DNA of 64,000 nucleotides from JAIROC01 sp031553535. GTDB lineage: Bacteria; Bacteroidota; Bacteroidia; Bacteroidales; WCHB1-69. A model generated the notes under the pieces. It did no database searches. It worked only from the letters and a program-made list of their open reading frames with translations, and was not told the DNA's origin. Both the position numbers and the translations under genes were made by a program. Below are positions 45,311 through 54,345 of the stretch, one piece after another (positions within the stretch are counted from its first letter, which is position 1; each line of letters begins with the position of its first letter). The stretch is taken from positions 124,001 through 188,000 of the forward strand of contig JAVBLM010000019.1 of the NCBI GenBank assembly GCA_031553535.1, in the 5' to 3' direction.

Positions 45311-46080
45311 TATTTTTTCTCAATAATACTCGTATCTGATTATGATTGTATAAAAATCAATTCCGGAACCGGATCTGTTTAAAAAATTGCGGAAAAATTT
45401 ACTATAATATATAAGTTATTCGAAAATATTTAATGCCGGATATTCAAGCATTAAATATATGTAATAAAAGTTAATGTCAGATATTCGGGCATTAAATATA
45501 TGTGATAAAAGTTAATGCCGGATATTCAGGCATTAAATATATATGATAAAAGTTAATGTCAGACATTCAGGCATTAAATATATGTGATAAAAGTTAATGT
45601 CAGATATTCGGGCATTATATATATTAAAAATAGTTGTAGGAAAATAAATCAATATCCGGGACCTTTTATCTTTTATCCTATGAAAACAAATCAAGGCCGG
45701 GAATCTATTGTAGATTATTGCCGGCCATTATCTGCTTTCAGGGGATAAATGTTCATTTACAGTATAAAATCAAAATATAACTTCATATCAATGGCGATGT
45801 TTTCTTTATTATTTACAGAAGTTATGCAAGATATAGAAATGATGATTAATTCAAAATCCAAGGAGAAGAATTTAAGAAAAATCTGCGGATACCTGCGAAA
45901 TCTGCGGGAAAAATATTCAGTGAATAATGAATAATGAAAAGTGAATGACAAATAAATCCCCTCAACTCCGCAACCTCGAATCCCGAACCTCAAATCTTGT
46001 ATTAATTTTTATTTTTTAAAACAATTCTTTCACTGATTTGTTAATAAGTCTGTAAATATATTTAATAAAATATTCATATT
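45311..46080. other. Intergenic region between divergent genes, with array D
   Basis: Contains tandem array D (45431-45620) and a GC-rich hairpin with GGCCGG/CCGGCC ends at 45695-45726. A 61-codon frame at 45749-45934 on the plus strand has no supporting features and I do not call it. The last 130 bp before the esterase are AT-rich with no clear -7 box. Confidence 0.65.
45431..45620. repeat. Tandem hairpin array D, 41-bp units
   Basis: Five units start (TAATG) at 45431, 45472, 45513, 45554 and 45595, exactly 41 bp apart. Each holds TAATGNC, nine bases, then GGCATTA (AGCATTA in the first). The sixth pair is C-G in the third unit and T.G in units 2, 4 and 5, so the stem stays paired in plus-strand RNA. 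Between the hairpins is an AT-rich linker, AATATATGTGATAAAAGT. The 41-bp unit is not a multiple of three and no long frame exists. Confidence 0.85.
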
Positions 46081-46998
46081 ATGATAAAGAAAGCGGTTAT
46101 ACTCGTCTGTTTATTCCAATTCCTGTTTTTAATTGCCCAAGCACAGTCCACAATAAAGAATTATGTATATACACATCGTGATACGGTCTCTTTATCCATG
46201 GATATATACACTCCCGCACAAATCAAAGATAAATACACTACAATTATTTTTATATTCGGGGGAGGATTTGTAAGCGGATCAAAGTCGGAAGAAGACAATG
46301 TTGCCTATTGTAAAAAATTAGCCAACGAAGGCTTTGCCGTAGCCAGTATAGATTACCGGCTGGGAATGATAGGAGTGAAAAAAGCAGGCCCTTATGCATT
46401 AAAACGCTTGCGTGATGCTATCAATATGGGAGTGGAAGATTTGTATGACGCCACGAAATATCTGATTGCACATGCTGACGAATTAAAAATAGATACCGGA
46501 AAAATTATCCTCAATGGATCAAGCGCCGGCGCCATAATAGCACTGCATGCAGATCATGAACTTGCCAACCGTACGGCTATTGCATCGGTTCTTCCGGGTA
46601 ATTTCCGCTATGCCGGGGTAATTTCATTTGCAGGCGCCATCCTAAGTTTTGATGGGAAGCCAAAATACAAAACGCCTCCCGTCCCTACTCTTTTTTTCCA
46701 TGGAATGGATGATAAATTGGTTAGATATAAACAAATACAAATATTTAATGTAGGATTTTTCGGGTCCAATACATTAGTGAAACGCTTCAATAAATCGGAT
46801 TACCCTTATTGTATTTTCCGTTACCGGAATATGGGGCATGAGATTGCGGTTCTTCCGATGATCCGGCATGTCCATGATGTTGCCTCTTTTATCAATGAAT
46901 ATATTATCCTGAAGCGGCCTTTGGAGATTGATGTTACAATAGAAGACAGAGATTTAAAACGCATCTATTTTGCTACTCCAAAAGATTTGGGAAAATAA
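46081..46998 (+). CDS. Secreted alpha/beta hydrolase (esterase-like)
   Basis: The 305-residue product has a signal peptide (residues 1-22, VILVCLFQFLFLIAQAQS). An alpha/beta hydrolase domain follows with an oxyanion stretch FIFGGGFVSGS near residue 56. The nucleophile elbow is NGSSAGA near 147, an acid candidate lies in HGMDDKLV near 213, and a histidine in NMGHEIAV near 255. It resembles carboxylesterase/BD-FAE-type enzymes. The substrate is unknown; it could act on esterified sugars or xenobiotic esters in the periplasm or outside. It appears to be transcribed alone. Confidence 0.85.
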   Translation: MIKKAVILVCLFQFLFLIAQAQSTIKNYVYTHRDTVSLSMDIYTPAQIKDKYTTIIFIFGGGFVSGSKSEEDNVAYCKKLANEGFAVASIDYRLGMIGVKKAGPYALKRLRDAINMGVEDLYDATKYLIAHADELKIDTGKIILNGSSAGAIIALHADHELANRTAIASVLPGNFRYAGVISFAGAILSFDGKPKYKTPPVPTLFFHGMDDKLVRYKQIQIFNVGFFGSNTLVKRFNKSDYPYCIFRYRNMGHEIAVLPMIRHVHDVASFINEYIILKRPLEIDVTIEDRDLKRIYFATPKDLGK

Positions 46999-47084
46999 AT
47001 TCAAGGTTCAGGGAAATCTGCGAAAATCCACAAGGAAAGTAAAATACAAGAAGCAACATGCAACAGGCAGAAAAGATAAAACAG

Positions 47085-47352
47085 AACTTGTCAAAAGTTG
47101 ATATAAAATAAATAGAGATTATCTCACTTCGTTTGATGTACTCATCTGCTTCGGGTTCGGGTGCTTTGTCGTTCCTCCTCACAGTGGCGGAAGTGCGTCA
47201 TTGCGGACTCGATCCGCAATCCCCTCAATAAAGAAGGGGATACTGAAACAAGTTTAGCATGACGGTAACAGGTTTGCTCATTGCGAAAAACGAAGCAACA
47301 GAGCTTGCAAGCTCAACGGAGTTAATCTCCTATCTCAACTTTTGACAAGTTC
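47085..47352. mobile_element. 268-bp MITE-like element with 18-bp perfect terminal inverted repeats
   Basis: The left end GAACTTGTCAAAAGTTGA (47085-47102) and right end TCAACTTTTGACAAGTTC (47335-47352) are exact reverse complements. The body carries palindromic words shared with other intergenic sites: GCGTCATTGCGGACTCGATC near 47191 and GGGGATACTGAAACAAGT near 47237. It encodes no protein. I see no clear target duplication. It is the best-preserved member of a family with relatives at 215-513 and 15552-15669. Confidence 0.75.
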
Positions 47353-47482
47353 GCAGATAAAAATACAGAAAAAAATCATTAACTGACAACTAATTACGAA
47401 CGACTAAGTCTTATTTTGAAGTACCGGAAGTGCTGGAATCGCAAGGGTTCAACTTGGATAACTTCTGTTAATTATTTTTATG

Positions 47483-47490
47483 TAAATTTG
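47483..47490 (+). promoter_or_regulatory. -7 box TAAATTTG before the EamA gene
   Basis: TAAATTTG on the plus strand, 52 bp before the ATG at 47543. Confidence 0.45.
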
Positions 47491-47542
47491 TCATCTTAAT
47501 TCAACATTGTTATAATACGTATAAGCTAAAGATTATAAAGCC

Positions 47543-47959
47543 ATGTGGAAATATTATGCTATTGCGTCTGCCATATTCGCTGCACTAACGGCTATCTTCG
47601 CAAAGATAGGAATAAAAAACGTAGATTCAAATCTGGCAACCGCTATACGTACCTGTATCATATTGTTTATAACATGGGGAATTGTTATTGCCAACAGCAG
47701 CCTCGGAGGAATCAAAGAATTAACGAAAACAAACTGGACTTTCTTAATCCTTTCCGGCATAGCAACCGGTTTATCCTGGTTATTCTATTTCAAAGCATTG
47801 CAACTGGGCGATGCCTCAAAAGTAGCCCCCATAGACAAGTTAAGCGTTGTGATTACTATATTTCTTTCTTTTATTATTCTGGGAGAATCCGTCAGCTGGA
47901 AGGTGATACTGGGTGGATGCCTGATCGCCGGTGGGTCTATCGTTATATTGATGGATTAA
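47543..47959 (+). CDS. EamA-type transporter, half size
   Basis: The 138-residue product has five hydrophobic segments and ends in the EamA signature (ASKVAPIDKLSVVITIFLSF, ILGESVSWKVILGGCLIAGG). Typical drug/metabolite transporters carry two such domains (about 300 residues). Single-domain versions of 135-140 residues are known and are expected to work as dimers. The substrate is unknown. It is transcribed alone. Confidence 0.85.
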   Translation: MWKYYAIASAIFAALTAIFAKIGIKNVDSNLATAIRTCIILFITWGIVIANSSLGGIKELTKTNWTFLILSGIATGLSWLFYFKALQLGDASKVAPIDKLSVVITIFLSFIILGESVSWKVILGGCLIAGGSIVILMD

Positions 47960-48013
47960 AGTATAGTGGTTAATGGTTAGTTGTCAGTGATTAGTGTTAA
48001 CTGCAAATTTTAT

Positions 48014-48043
48014 ATTAATTCTTAATTCTTAATTCTTAATTTC
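48014..48043. repeat. 8-bp microsatellite TTAATTCT
   Basis: Three to four copies of TTAATTCT in tandem lie between the EamA and ABC-F genes, the reverse complement of the microsatellite at 14143-14170. Confidence 0.7.
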
Positions 48044-48095
48044 TTAGCAATGACGCTCTTTCGTTTGTTCAGCGTTAATAACTAACCACTAACAA

Positions 48096-50048
48096 CTATT
48101 TCCACTCTGATTTCAGATTATCCAATTGGGTAGATAATTTTTCCCATTCACTTACCGCTTGTTCCAAAGCCAGTTGATGATCTTGATATTGCTTATATAA
48201 TTCACCGGAAGCAATTTGTTGCTGATAATATTCAACGTCGGATAATTTATCATCCAACTGCTTTATTGCCTGCTCCAGGTTATGAATTTTACTTTCCTGG
48301 GTTTCAATCTGCTTTTCCAGCTTCCTGAATACACTATCCCTCTGTTTTTGTTCCTCCCAGGATAGTTTTTTATCTTTCTGCTCTTCTCTGTTTACTGAAT
48401 TTATTTTTGATTGCTTGACTTCCAGGCTCTGTAAAGACTCCAAGTTCCGTTTCTCAATATAGTAACTGATATCGCCGATATATTCTTTAATATTCCCATC
48501 TTTAAACTCAAATACTTTATCTGTCAATCCCTGTAGGAAATCACGATCATGTGAAACCAGTATCAATGTTCCGTCATAATGCAAAAGGGCATTTTTGAGA
48601 ACATCTTTCGAACGCATATCCAAGTGATTTGTCGGCTCATCCAGAATAAGTACATTATAGGGATGTAACAACAACTTGGCCAATGCCAAACGAGCTTTCT
48701 CTCCACCGGATAAAACCCCTACTTTCTTTTCTATATCATCACTGTCAAACAAAAAGCTACCCAAGATTCCCCGTACTTTGGTACGCATATCCCCTACCGC
48801 TATATCATCAATGGTTTCAAATACCGTTTTTTTCGGATCCAATAATGCATTCTGGTTTTGTGCATAATACCCTACTTTTACCATCGATCCTATCTTAAGA
48901 TTTCCGGAAGTGGGCTGTAATTCCTGATGCAGCATCCGGATAAGCGTGGTTTTTCCCTCACCGTTCCTTCCGACAAAAGCTACTTTTTCTTTCCGCTGAA
49001 TAACAAAGTCCAGATTCCGTAAAATCGGTTTTACACTGTATGTTTTACATAGATTTTCAGCTTCAAATATAACTCTGTCTGCCGAAGGAGCAGGTGCAAA
49101 TAGGAAATGAATATGGGAAGTATCCAGATCATCTATTTCAACAATCTCCATTTTCTCCAATAATTTTATCCTGCTCTGAACCTGTTTTGCCTTGGTTGCT
49201 TTATAACGAAAACGTTCTACAAATTTCTCTATATCGGCAATTTCCTTTTGCTGATTTTCGAAAACTGATTTCTGATGCTCTATCCGTTCCGACCTGCGGT
49301 TTACATATTCCGAATAATTACAGTTATAGTCAACAATTGCTCCCAATGTTATCTCAACCGTACGCTTACAGACTTTATCGAGGAACATTCTATCATGCGA
49401 AACCAAAATAACAGTACCTGAATAGGTCTGTAAAAACGATTCCAACCATTGAATGGATTCTATATCCAGATGATTTGTCGGCTCATCCAAAAGAATAATT
49501 TCCGTTTTGCGAAGCAAGATTTTTGCTAATTCCACACGCATCTGCCAACCACTGCTGAACTCACTCAAACTACGTTCAAAGTCAGTCTTTTGGAATCCCA
49601 GTCCAAGCAATACCTTTTCTGCTTCCGAATCTATATTATTTACATCCAGATATGTATATTGATGATTCAAATCTGCCAACCGCTCTAATAACTTGGCATA
49701 ATGAGGAGACTCATAATCCGTAGTTTCTATTATTTCCCGATTTACTTCTTCAAGTTGTTTTTCAAGGTTGCGAATTTCAATAAAGGCGGTCATTGTTTCT
49801 GCCCATACTGTTTTGTCCGTATTTATCCGCATCTCTTGAGGCAGATAACCAATCCTGTGGCCGGAAGTAATAACTATCGTTCCTGTTTCCGGTAATAATT
49901 GTCCGGCTAAAATATTCAACAAAGTGGTTTTCCCGGCACCATTCTTCCCTACCAGCCCAATTCTATCATTGCCTCCAATAACAAAACTAACTTTATTAAA
50001 TAAGTCTGTGCCCGTAAAATGAACCGAGAGATTGTTTACTGTAATCAT
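48096..50048 (-). CDS. ABC-F family ATPase
   Basis: The 650-residue product has two ABC domains and no membrane segments. The first has Walker A GLVGKNGAGKTTLL (residues 32-45) and signature LSEFSSGWQMRVELAK. The second has AFVGRNGEGKTTLI near 350 and signature LSGGEKARLALAK. The linker between them is charged, and a C-terminal coiled coil spans about 545-650 (Uup/YdiF-like). ABC-F proteins act on the ribosome as translation factors or resistance factors; the coiled-coil tail suggests a housekeeping Uup-type member. It is last in an operon with lpxK, pnp and holB. Confidence 0.92.
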   Translation of the reverse strand: MITVNNLSVHFTGTDLFNKVSFVIGGNDRIGLVGKNGAGKTTLLNILAGQLLPETGTIVITSGHRIGYLPQEMRINTDKTVWAETMTAFIEIRNLEKQLEEVNREIIETTDYESPHYAKLLERLADLNHQYTYLDVNNIDSEAEKVLLGLGFQKTDFERSLSEFSSGWQMRVELAKILLRKTEIILLDEPTNHLDIESIQWLESFLQTYSGTVILVSHDRMFLDKVCKRTVEITLGAIVDYNCNYSEYVNRRSERIEHQKSVFENQQKEIADIEKFVERFRYKATKAKQVQSRIKLLEKMEIVEIDDLDTSHIHFLFAPAPSADRVIFEAENLCKTYSVKPILRNLDFVIQRKEKVAFVGRNGEGKTTLIRMLHQELQPTSGNLKIGSMVKVGYYAQNQNALLDPKKTVFETIDDIAVGDMRTKVRGILGSFLFDSDDIEKKVGVLSGGEKARLALAKLLLHPYNVLILDEPTNHLDMRSKDVLKNALLHYDGTLILVSHDRDFLQGLTDKVFEFKDGNIKEYIGDISYYIEKRNLESLQSLEVKQSKINSVNREEQKDKKLSWEEQKQRDSVFRKLEKQIETQESKIHNLEQAIKQLDDKLSDVEYYQQQIASGELYKQYQDHQLALEQAVSEWEKLSTQLDNLKSEWK

Positions 50049-50069
50049 CCTGTCAAAAATTATCTTTTT

Positions 50070-51251
50070 CTATTTCCGTAAACGTTCGTCACCGTATTGT
50101 ATCAGTTGACCTAATAACAATATCAAATCAGTAAACAATATACCGGAATGAGCATTTTGTTCTATGTTAAGAATTGCTTCATTGATTACCTCTACTACTT
50201 TTTCCCCGTTGTAATTATTAATAAAAGGAGAAAAGTTAACTAACCATGCTGCCTCATCGGAGGAGGATTTCACCATGGATGATGCACCACAGTTGGTCAA
50301 AATACATTTCCGGACTAATGTCAAGGCATAGCGCAGAAAAGATTTTTGTTTTTCACGCCCCAGACTTTCCAGATCTTTTATTAATGCCACCGTTTCAGGG
50401 AACACCACCTTTTCGGGACTATTGGTAAAATAGCAAATACGATATGCCGAACGCATCATGGAAACAAAACGAGTGAAATTTTCCTTTTCCAATATTTCCC
50501 GTTTGTCTGCATTAAAAGCATCTATCAAATTATTATCCGTAACCGATGCTATGGCGAACGCTTCATCACGAGTATAATTCAATTTTTGAGAAAGTATACC
50601 TACAAAATCTTCCGTAGTAAACTTATTAACCTTTACAAGCTGTAAACGCGAAAGAATAGTCGGCAATATTTGTTCGAAATTTTCACTGACCAGGATAAAT
50701 AATGTTTTTCCGTCAGGCTCCTCCAAACTCTTCAGCAGTTTATGTCCCATGGGAGTATATATTTTCTCCGCCATCCAGATAATGAAAACCTTATATTCCG
50801 ATTCATATGGCTTGGTTACCTGTCCTTCCAATATCCGGGATATATCATTTTTATTAATATAAGCTTGTTTATTCTCTATTCCCAGCTTAGCATACCAGTC
50901 ATCCAAAGAGAATAAAGCATTTGTTGCTGAAACAATCTCACGCCACTCTTCATAAAAAGAGGCAGATTCATTATCCTTCTTTATCTTTGATGTAAGGGCG
51001 TTAGGAAAAAAGAAATGCAAATCCGGATGAGCCAGGTTTTGATATTTAACACAAGAAGGACATGTACCGCATGAATCAGTTTCTGTCCTGTTTTGGCAAT
51101 TAATATATTGTGCGTACGCTATTGCCAACGCTAAAGCATGAGTCCCCTCCTGAGCCAGAAACAACTGGGCATGGCTCACTCTTTGGTTATTAACCGTGTT
51201 AATTAATAACTGTTTTGTTTGTTGTGGAACAAGTACTTCGGAAAATAACAT
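50070..51251 (-). CDS. holB: DNA polymerase III subunit delta'
   Basis: The 393-residue product is an AAA+ clamp-loader subunit. It opens with a degenerate nucleotide site (NTVNNQRVSHAQLFLAQEGTHA), as expected for delta'. It has a four-cysteine zinc module at about residues 53-67 (CQNRTETDSCGTCPSC). LLKSLEEPDGKTLFILVSEN near 168 is followed by the ILSRLQ sensor region near 193. It loads the sliding clamp with the other clamp-loader subunits. It is 6 bp downstream of the phosphorylase gene and 21 bp upstream of the ABC-F gene. Confidence 0.9.
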   Translation of the reverse strand: MLFSEVLVPQQTKQLLINTVNNQRVSHAQLFLAQEGTHALALAIAYAQYINCQNRTETDSCGTCPSCVKYQNLAHPDLHFFFPNALTSKIKKDNESASFYEEWREIVSATNALFSLDDWYAKLGIENKQAYINKNDISRILEGQVTKPYESEYKVFIIWMAEKIYTPMGHKLLKSLEEPDGKTLFILVSENFEQILPTILSRLQLVKVNKFTTEDFVGILSQKLNYTRDEAFAIASVTDNNLIDAFNADKREILEKENFTRFVSMMRSAYRICYFTNSPEKVVFPETVALIKDLESLGREKQKSFLRYALTLVRKCILTNCGASSMVKSSSDEAAWLVNFSPFINNYNGEKVVEVINEAILNIEQNAHSGILFTDLILLLGQLIQYGDERLRK

Positions 51252-51257
51252 CTAGTA

Positions 51258-52073
51258 TTAATTAATGCGCAAAACTAATTCTTTAACTAACCGGCGTAAC
51301 TTGGGCTCAGCTTCATTGGCAGCTTTGAGAACTTCTTCATGAGAAACTTTTTCTACAATACCGGGTATCCCCAAATCTGTAATTACTGAAAATGCTACGC
51401 AACGCATACTCGAATGACGTGCAACAATAGCCTCAGGAACAGTCGACATTCCAACACAGTCTCCCCCTAAAGTATGAAACATACGATACTCTGCCGGAGT
51501 TTCAAATGTTGGCCCTTGCGTTCCTACATAAACCCCCTTTTGATAATTAATATTATTATCCGAAGCGATCTTTTCTGCCAAAGAGATCAATTCTTTAGAA
51601 TAAACCTCACTCATGTCGGGAAAACGAGGCCCTAATGAGTTTTCATTCTTTCCATGTAGCGGGTTTTCCGGAAAAAGATTAATATGATCCGTGATAAAAA
51701 CGAGATCTCCTACTTTATAACCGGGATTCATTCCTCCGCTGGCATTGGACAATATCAAAATATCCACTCCTAAAGCTTTCATTACCCGTACAGGAAAGGT
51801 GACCTCTTTCATATTATATCCTTCATAATAATGAAAGCGCCCCTGCATGGCAATTACTTCTATATTATTGATATTTCCAAAGAGTAATTTCCCTTCATGA
51901 CCTTCTACTGTCGAAACCGGAAAATTTGGAATATCTGTATATAAAAGTGTTTTTTGTATTTCAATATCTTTAGCTAAACCATTCAAGCCACTTCCTAAAA
52001 TAATTCCAATTCTGGCGTTTGTCTTAATTTGGCTATTTATAAAATCAACTGTTTCTTTTATTCTTGTTAACAT
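51258..52073 (-). CDS. Purine-nucleoside phosphorylase
   Basis: I use the ATG at 52073, giving 271 residues; a TTG seven codons upstream lies deeper in lpxK. It is a trimeric-type phosphorylase with IGIILGSGLNGLAKDI, EGHEGKLLFG, LSNASGGMNPGY and GVYVGTQGPTFETPAEYRM. It splits guanosine and inosine (and deoxy forms) to base and ribose 1-phosphate for salvage. It overlaps the 3' end of lpxK by 29 bp, so the two are probably translated as a coupled pair. Confidence 0.93.
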   Translation of the reverse strand: MLTRIKETVDFINSQIKTNARIGIILGSGLNGLAKDIEIQKTLLYTDIPNFPVSTVEGHEGKLLFGNINNIEVIAMQGRFHYYEGYNMKEVTFPVRVMKALGVDILILSNASGGMNPGYKVGDLVFITDHINLFPENPLHGKNENSLGPRFPDMSEVYSKELISLAEKIASDNNINYQKGVYVGTQGPTFETPAEYRMFHTLGGDCVGMSTVPEAIVARHSSMRCVAFSVITDLGIPGIVEKVSHEEVLKAANEAEPKLRRLVKELVLRIN

Positions 52074-53100
52074 ATTGTTGAACCTGTTCTTCAAACTCCT
52101 CTTTATATCTTCGATGAAACTTTACTTCTATAGGAATATAAAAAATCGGTAGTTTCTCCACTTCTCTTCTAAATTCACTATCTAGTAAACGCATTGCATC
52201 CTTTTCTGTTGTAATAACAGCGCAATTTTTCCGCATGGAGCGATTCACATACCTTTGCATTTTCTGGATATCTTTCTCTGTGAAACGATAGTGATCGGAA
52301 AAAACAAGTTGTTGCTTTTCTATGAAATGATCATTTACATATTCCAGAAATGGATATGGGTTAGCTATTCCGCAAACAGCAACAGCACTTCGAAGGCTAT
52401 CAACAGGTAATTCTTTTGCTTTCTGAGTCAACGGTGTTATTTCGCCAAACTCTATATACGAAAAATAGACTTTTTGATGAGGTAATGGTTTTACTTTATT
52501 TAAAATTATTCTTTCTTCAATTGTCGGTATTATCTTTGGTGATTTAGTAATAATGATTATGTCTGCATCCTTTGCCGCAGATCTTCCCTCACGAAGCCTG
52601 CCAACAGGAACAACATAATCTTGCATATAGCTATAATAATAATCTGTTAACAAAATAGATAATCCGGGACGTAAAGGCATATATTGATATGCATCATCTA
52701 ATAGGACAACATCCGTTTCAGGCAATTTTTCAAATATCTTATCCAACCCTTGAATCCTATTTTTAGAAACAGCAACAGAAGCCGATGTGTGCTTTTTATA
52801 TAGTAATAAGGGTTCATCTCCAACATCTTTGCTGGAAGATAAAGAATCTACAAACCGAAAGCCTTTTGTTTTTCTTCCATGCCCGCGACTCAAAACAGCT
52901 ATGTTAGAGTGATTTTTTTCCAATAAGTTGATAAGATATTCTACATGAGGCGTTTTTCCTGAACCTCCCATGCATAAATTTCCCACACAAATAGTAGGCT
53001 TTTTGTATTTTATTCGCCTTCCTTTATTATAGAAAGCCCGCCTGATATACATAAACAGAGCCCATAAAGCAGAAAATGGAAAAAGAATAAATTTAAACAT
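52045..53100 (-). CDS. lpxK: Tetraacyldisaccharide 4'-kinase
   Basis: From the ATG at 53100 (a GTG two codons earlier is possible) the product has 351 residues. It has an N-terminal membrane segment (MFKFILFPFSALWALFMYI) and a P-loop VGNLCMGGSGKTPHVEYL near residue 42-58. VLLDDAYQYMPLRPGLSILL lies near 132, as in LpxK. It phosphorylates the lipid A precursor at 4', so the cell makes lipopolysaccharide or lipooligosaccharide. It heads the minus-strand operon. Confidence 0.93.
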   Translation of the reverse strand: MFKFILFPFSALWALFMYIRRAFYNKGRRIKYKKPTICVGNLCMGGSGKTPHVEYLINLLEKNHSNIAVLSRGHGRKTKGFRFVDSLSSSKDVGDEPLLLYKKHTSASVAVSKNRIQGLDKIFEKLPETDVVLLDDAYQYMPLRPGLSILLTDYYYSYMQDYVVPVGRLREGRSAAKDADIIIITKSPKIIPTIEERIILNKVKPLPHQKVYFSYIEFGEITPLTQKAKELPVDSLRSAVAVCGIANPYPFLEYVNDHFIEKQQLVFSDHYRFTEKDIQKMQRYVNRSMRKNCAVITTEKDAMRLLDSEFRREVEKLPIFYIPIEVKFHRRYKEEFEEQVQQYVNKNKRNS

Positions 53101-53170
53101 GTTCACATAAAGGGGTATTTATCAGATAAATAAAAAGTATATTGTTATCCCATTTAAATCATAAACCAAG

Positions 53171-53203
53171 TTTGCTAAGATAACATTTTTTTTTGTAATT
53201 TTG
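53171..53203 (+). promoter_or_regulatory. Bacteroidota promoter with -33 TTTG and -7 TAATTTTG
   Basis: TTTG at 53171-53174 and TAATTTTG at 53196-53203 are separated by 21 bp, close to the expected spacing. The ATG of the Nif3-like gene follows 20 bp later. It is the most complete promoter in the window. Confidence 0.65.
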
Positions 53204-53223
53204 AAGAAATAATAAAAATAATA

Positions 53224-54318
53224 ATGAATAATAAGATTTGTCAAGTAATAGAACATCTAGAAAGAATTGCTCCTCCTTATTACCAAGAGAGTTATGATAA
53301 TTCAGGGCTATTAATAGGTAATCCAAACACAATGCTGAGAAAAGGATTAATTTGTCTGGATGTTACACAATCAGTAATGGATGAAGCTATTGCAAATGAT
53401 TGCAATTTAATCATTTCGCATCATCCATTCATATTTAATTCGTTAAAGAAAATAACCGGAAATACATTATGCGAGAATATTATCATTCAAGCTATTAAAA
53501 ACGATATTGTTATTTATGCAATACATACCAATTTAGACAATATATTACATGGGGTCAATCAGCGTTTTGCCAATAACTTACACTTAACAAACATCAGGAT
53601 ACTCAAACCGGCACAAAATAACTTATGCAAATTGGCAACCTACATTCCCAATAAATATTCAAACTCTGTCAGGAATGCCCTATTCGAAGCAGGAGCCGGC
53701 ACCATTGGAAATTACAGCTCCTGCAGCTATAATAGCGAAGGATATGGAACATTCAAGGCAAGTGAAGAAGCTAATCCATTTATTGGAAATAAAAATGAAA
53801 TACATCAGGAAAGTGAAATCCGCACAGAGGTGATTTTCCCTGTTCATCTAAAAAAAGAAATCATTAACGCATTGATAAAAGCCCACCCATACGAAGAACC
53901 GGCCTATGATATTATCCCTATAATAAATACAAACAAAAATATCGGTTCCGGTATGATAGGAGAACTAAATATGCCAATGAGTGAAACCGAATTTTTACAA
54001 TTCCTGAAAAAACAAATGCAGCTATCTTGTATTAAACATAGTAAACTTACCAATAAACCGATTAAAACAGTTGCAATATGTGGCGGAAGCGGTTCGTTTC
54101 TTGTCCCGGAAGCGATTAAACAAAAAGCTGATATTTTCATTAGTGCAGATCTCAAGTATAATAATTTTATTGATCATGCCGATACACTTTTATTGGCCGA
54201 CATAGGGCATTTTGAAAGTGAAATTCAAACAAAGCATCTTTTATATGATATACTTATCGAAAAATTTAGTACCTTTGCGGTTTCGCTAAATGAGCAAAAT
54301 CCAATTTCATATTTGTAA
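53224..54318 (+). CDS. Nif3-like dinuclear metal centre protein
   Basis: The 364-residue product is of the long Nif3/YqfO type. It has metal-binding histidines in LIISHHPFIFNSLKKITG near residue 62, TNLDN near 100 and DIGHFESE near 342. An inserted regulatory domain (about residues 130-230, with TYIPNKYSNSVRNALFEAGA) distinguishes it from the short bacterial form. The family is widely conserved, and a role related to GTP cyclohydrolase or metal homeostasis has been proposed but is not settled. The next gene starts 27 bp later and has its own promoter within this gene's 3' end. Confidence 0.9.
   Translation: MNNKICQVIEHLERIAPPYYQESYDNSGLLIGNPNTMLRKGLICLDVTQSVMDEAIANDCNLIISHHPFIFNSLKKITGNTLCENIIIQAIKNDIVIYAIHTNLDNILHGVNQRFANNLHLTNIRILKPAQNNLCKLATYIPNKYSNSVRNALFEAGAGTIGNYSSCSYNSEGYGTFKASEEANPFIGNKNEIHQESEIRTEVIFPVHLKKEIINALIKAHPYEEPAYDIIPIINTNKNIGSGMIGELNMPMSETEFLQFLKKQMQLSCIKHSKLTNKPIKTVAICGGSGSFLVPEAIKQKADIFISADLKYNNFIDHADTLLLADIGHFESEIQTKHLLYDILIEKFSTFAVSLNEQNPISYL
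54270..54277 (+). promoter_or_regulatory. -7 box TACCTTTG inside the end of the Nif3-like gene
   Basis: TACCTTTG on the plus strand, 68 bp before the zinc-ribbon gene at 54346 and within the last 50 bp of the preceding gene. It would let the downstream gene be expressed on its own. Confidence 0.55.
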
Positions 54319-54345
54319 TTAATATTTACTTAAAATATTTTAAAA

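Larger units (their letters stand above)
46999..47542. other. Intergenic region occupied by a MITE-like element
   Basis: Half of this gap is the 268-bp element at 47085-47352. The remainder shows only AT-rich DNA, a short relic of a repeat word near 47010 and the candidate promoter of the EamA gene at 47483-47490. Confidence 0.7.

Noticed and set aside
45749..45934. 61-codon plus-strand frame
   Set aside because: No recognisable features, low-complexity charged tail, and the opposite strand is equally open. It lies in a repeat-rich gap.
48096..50048. Antibiotic-resistance ABC-F
   Set aside because: The C-terminal coiled coil and the housekeeping operon fit a Uup/YdiF-type factor; nothing indicates a resistance role.
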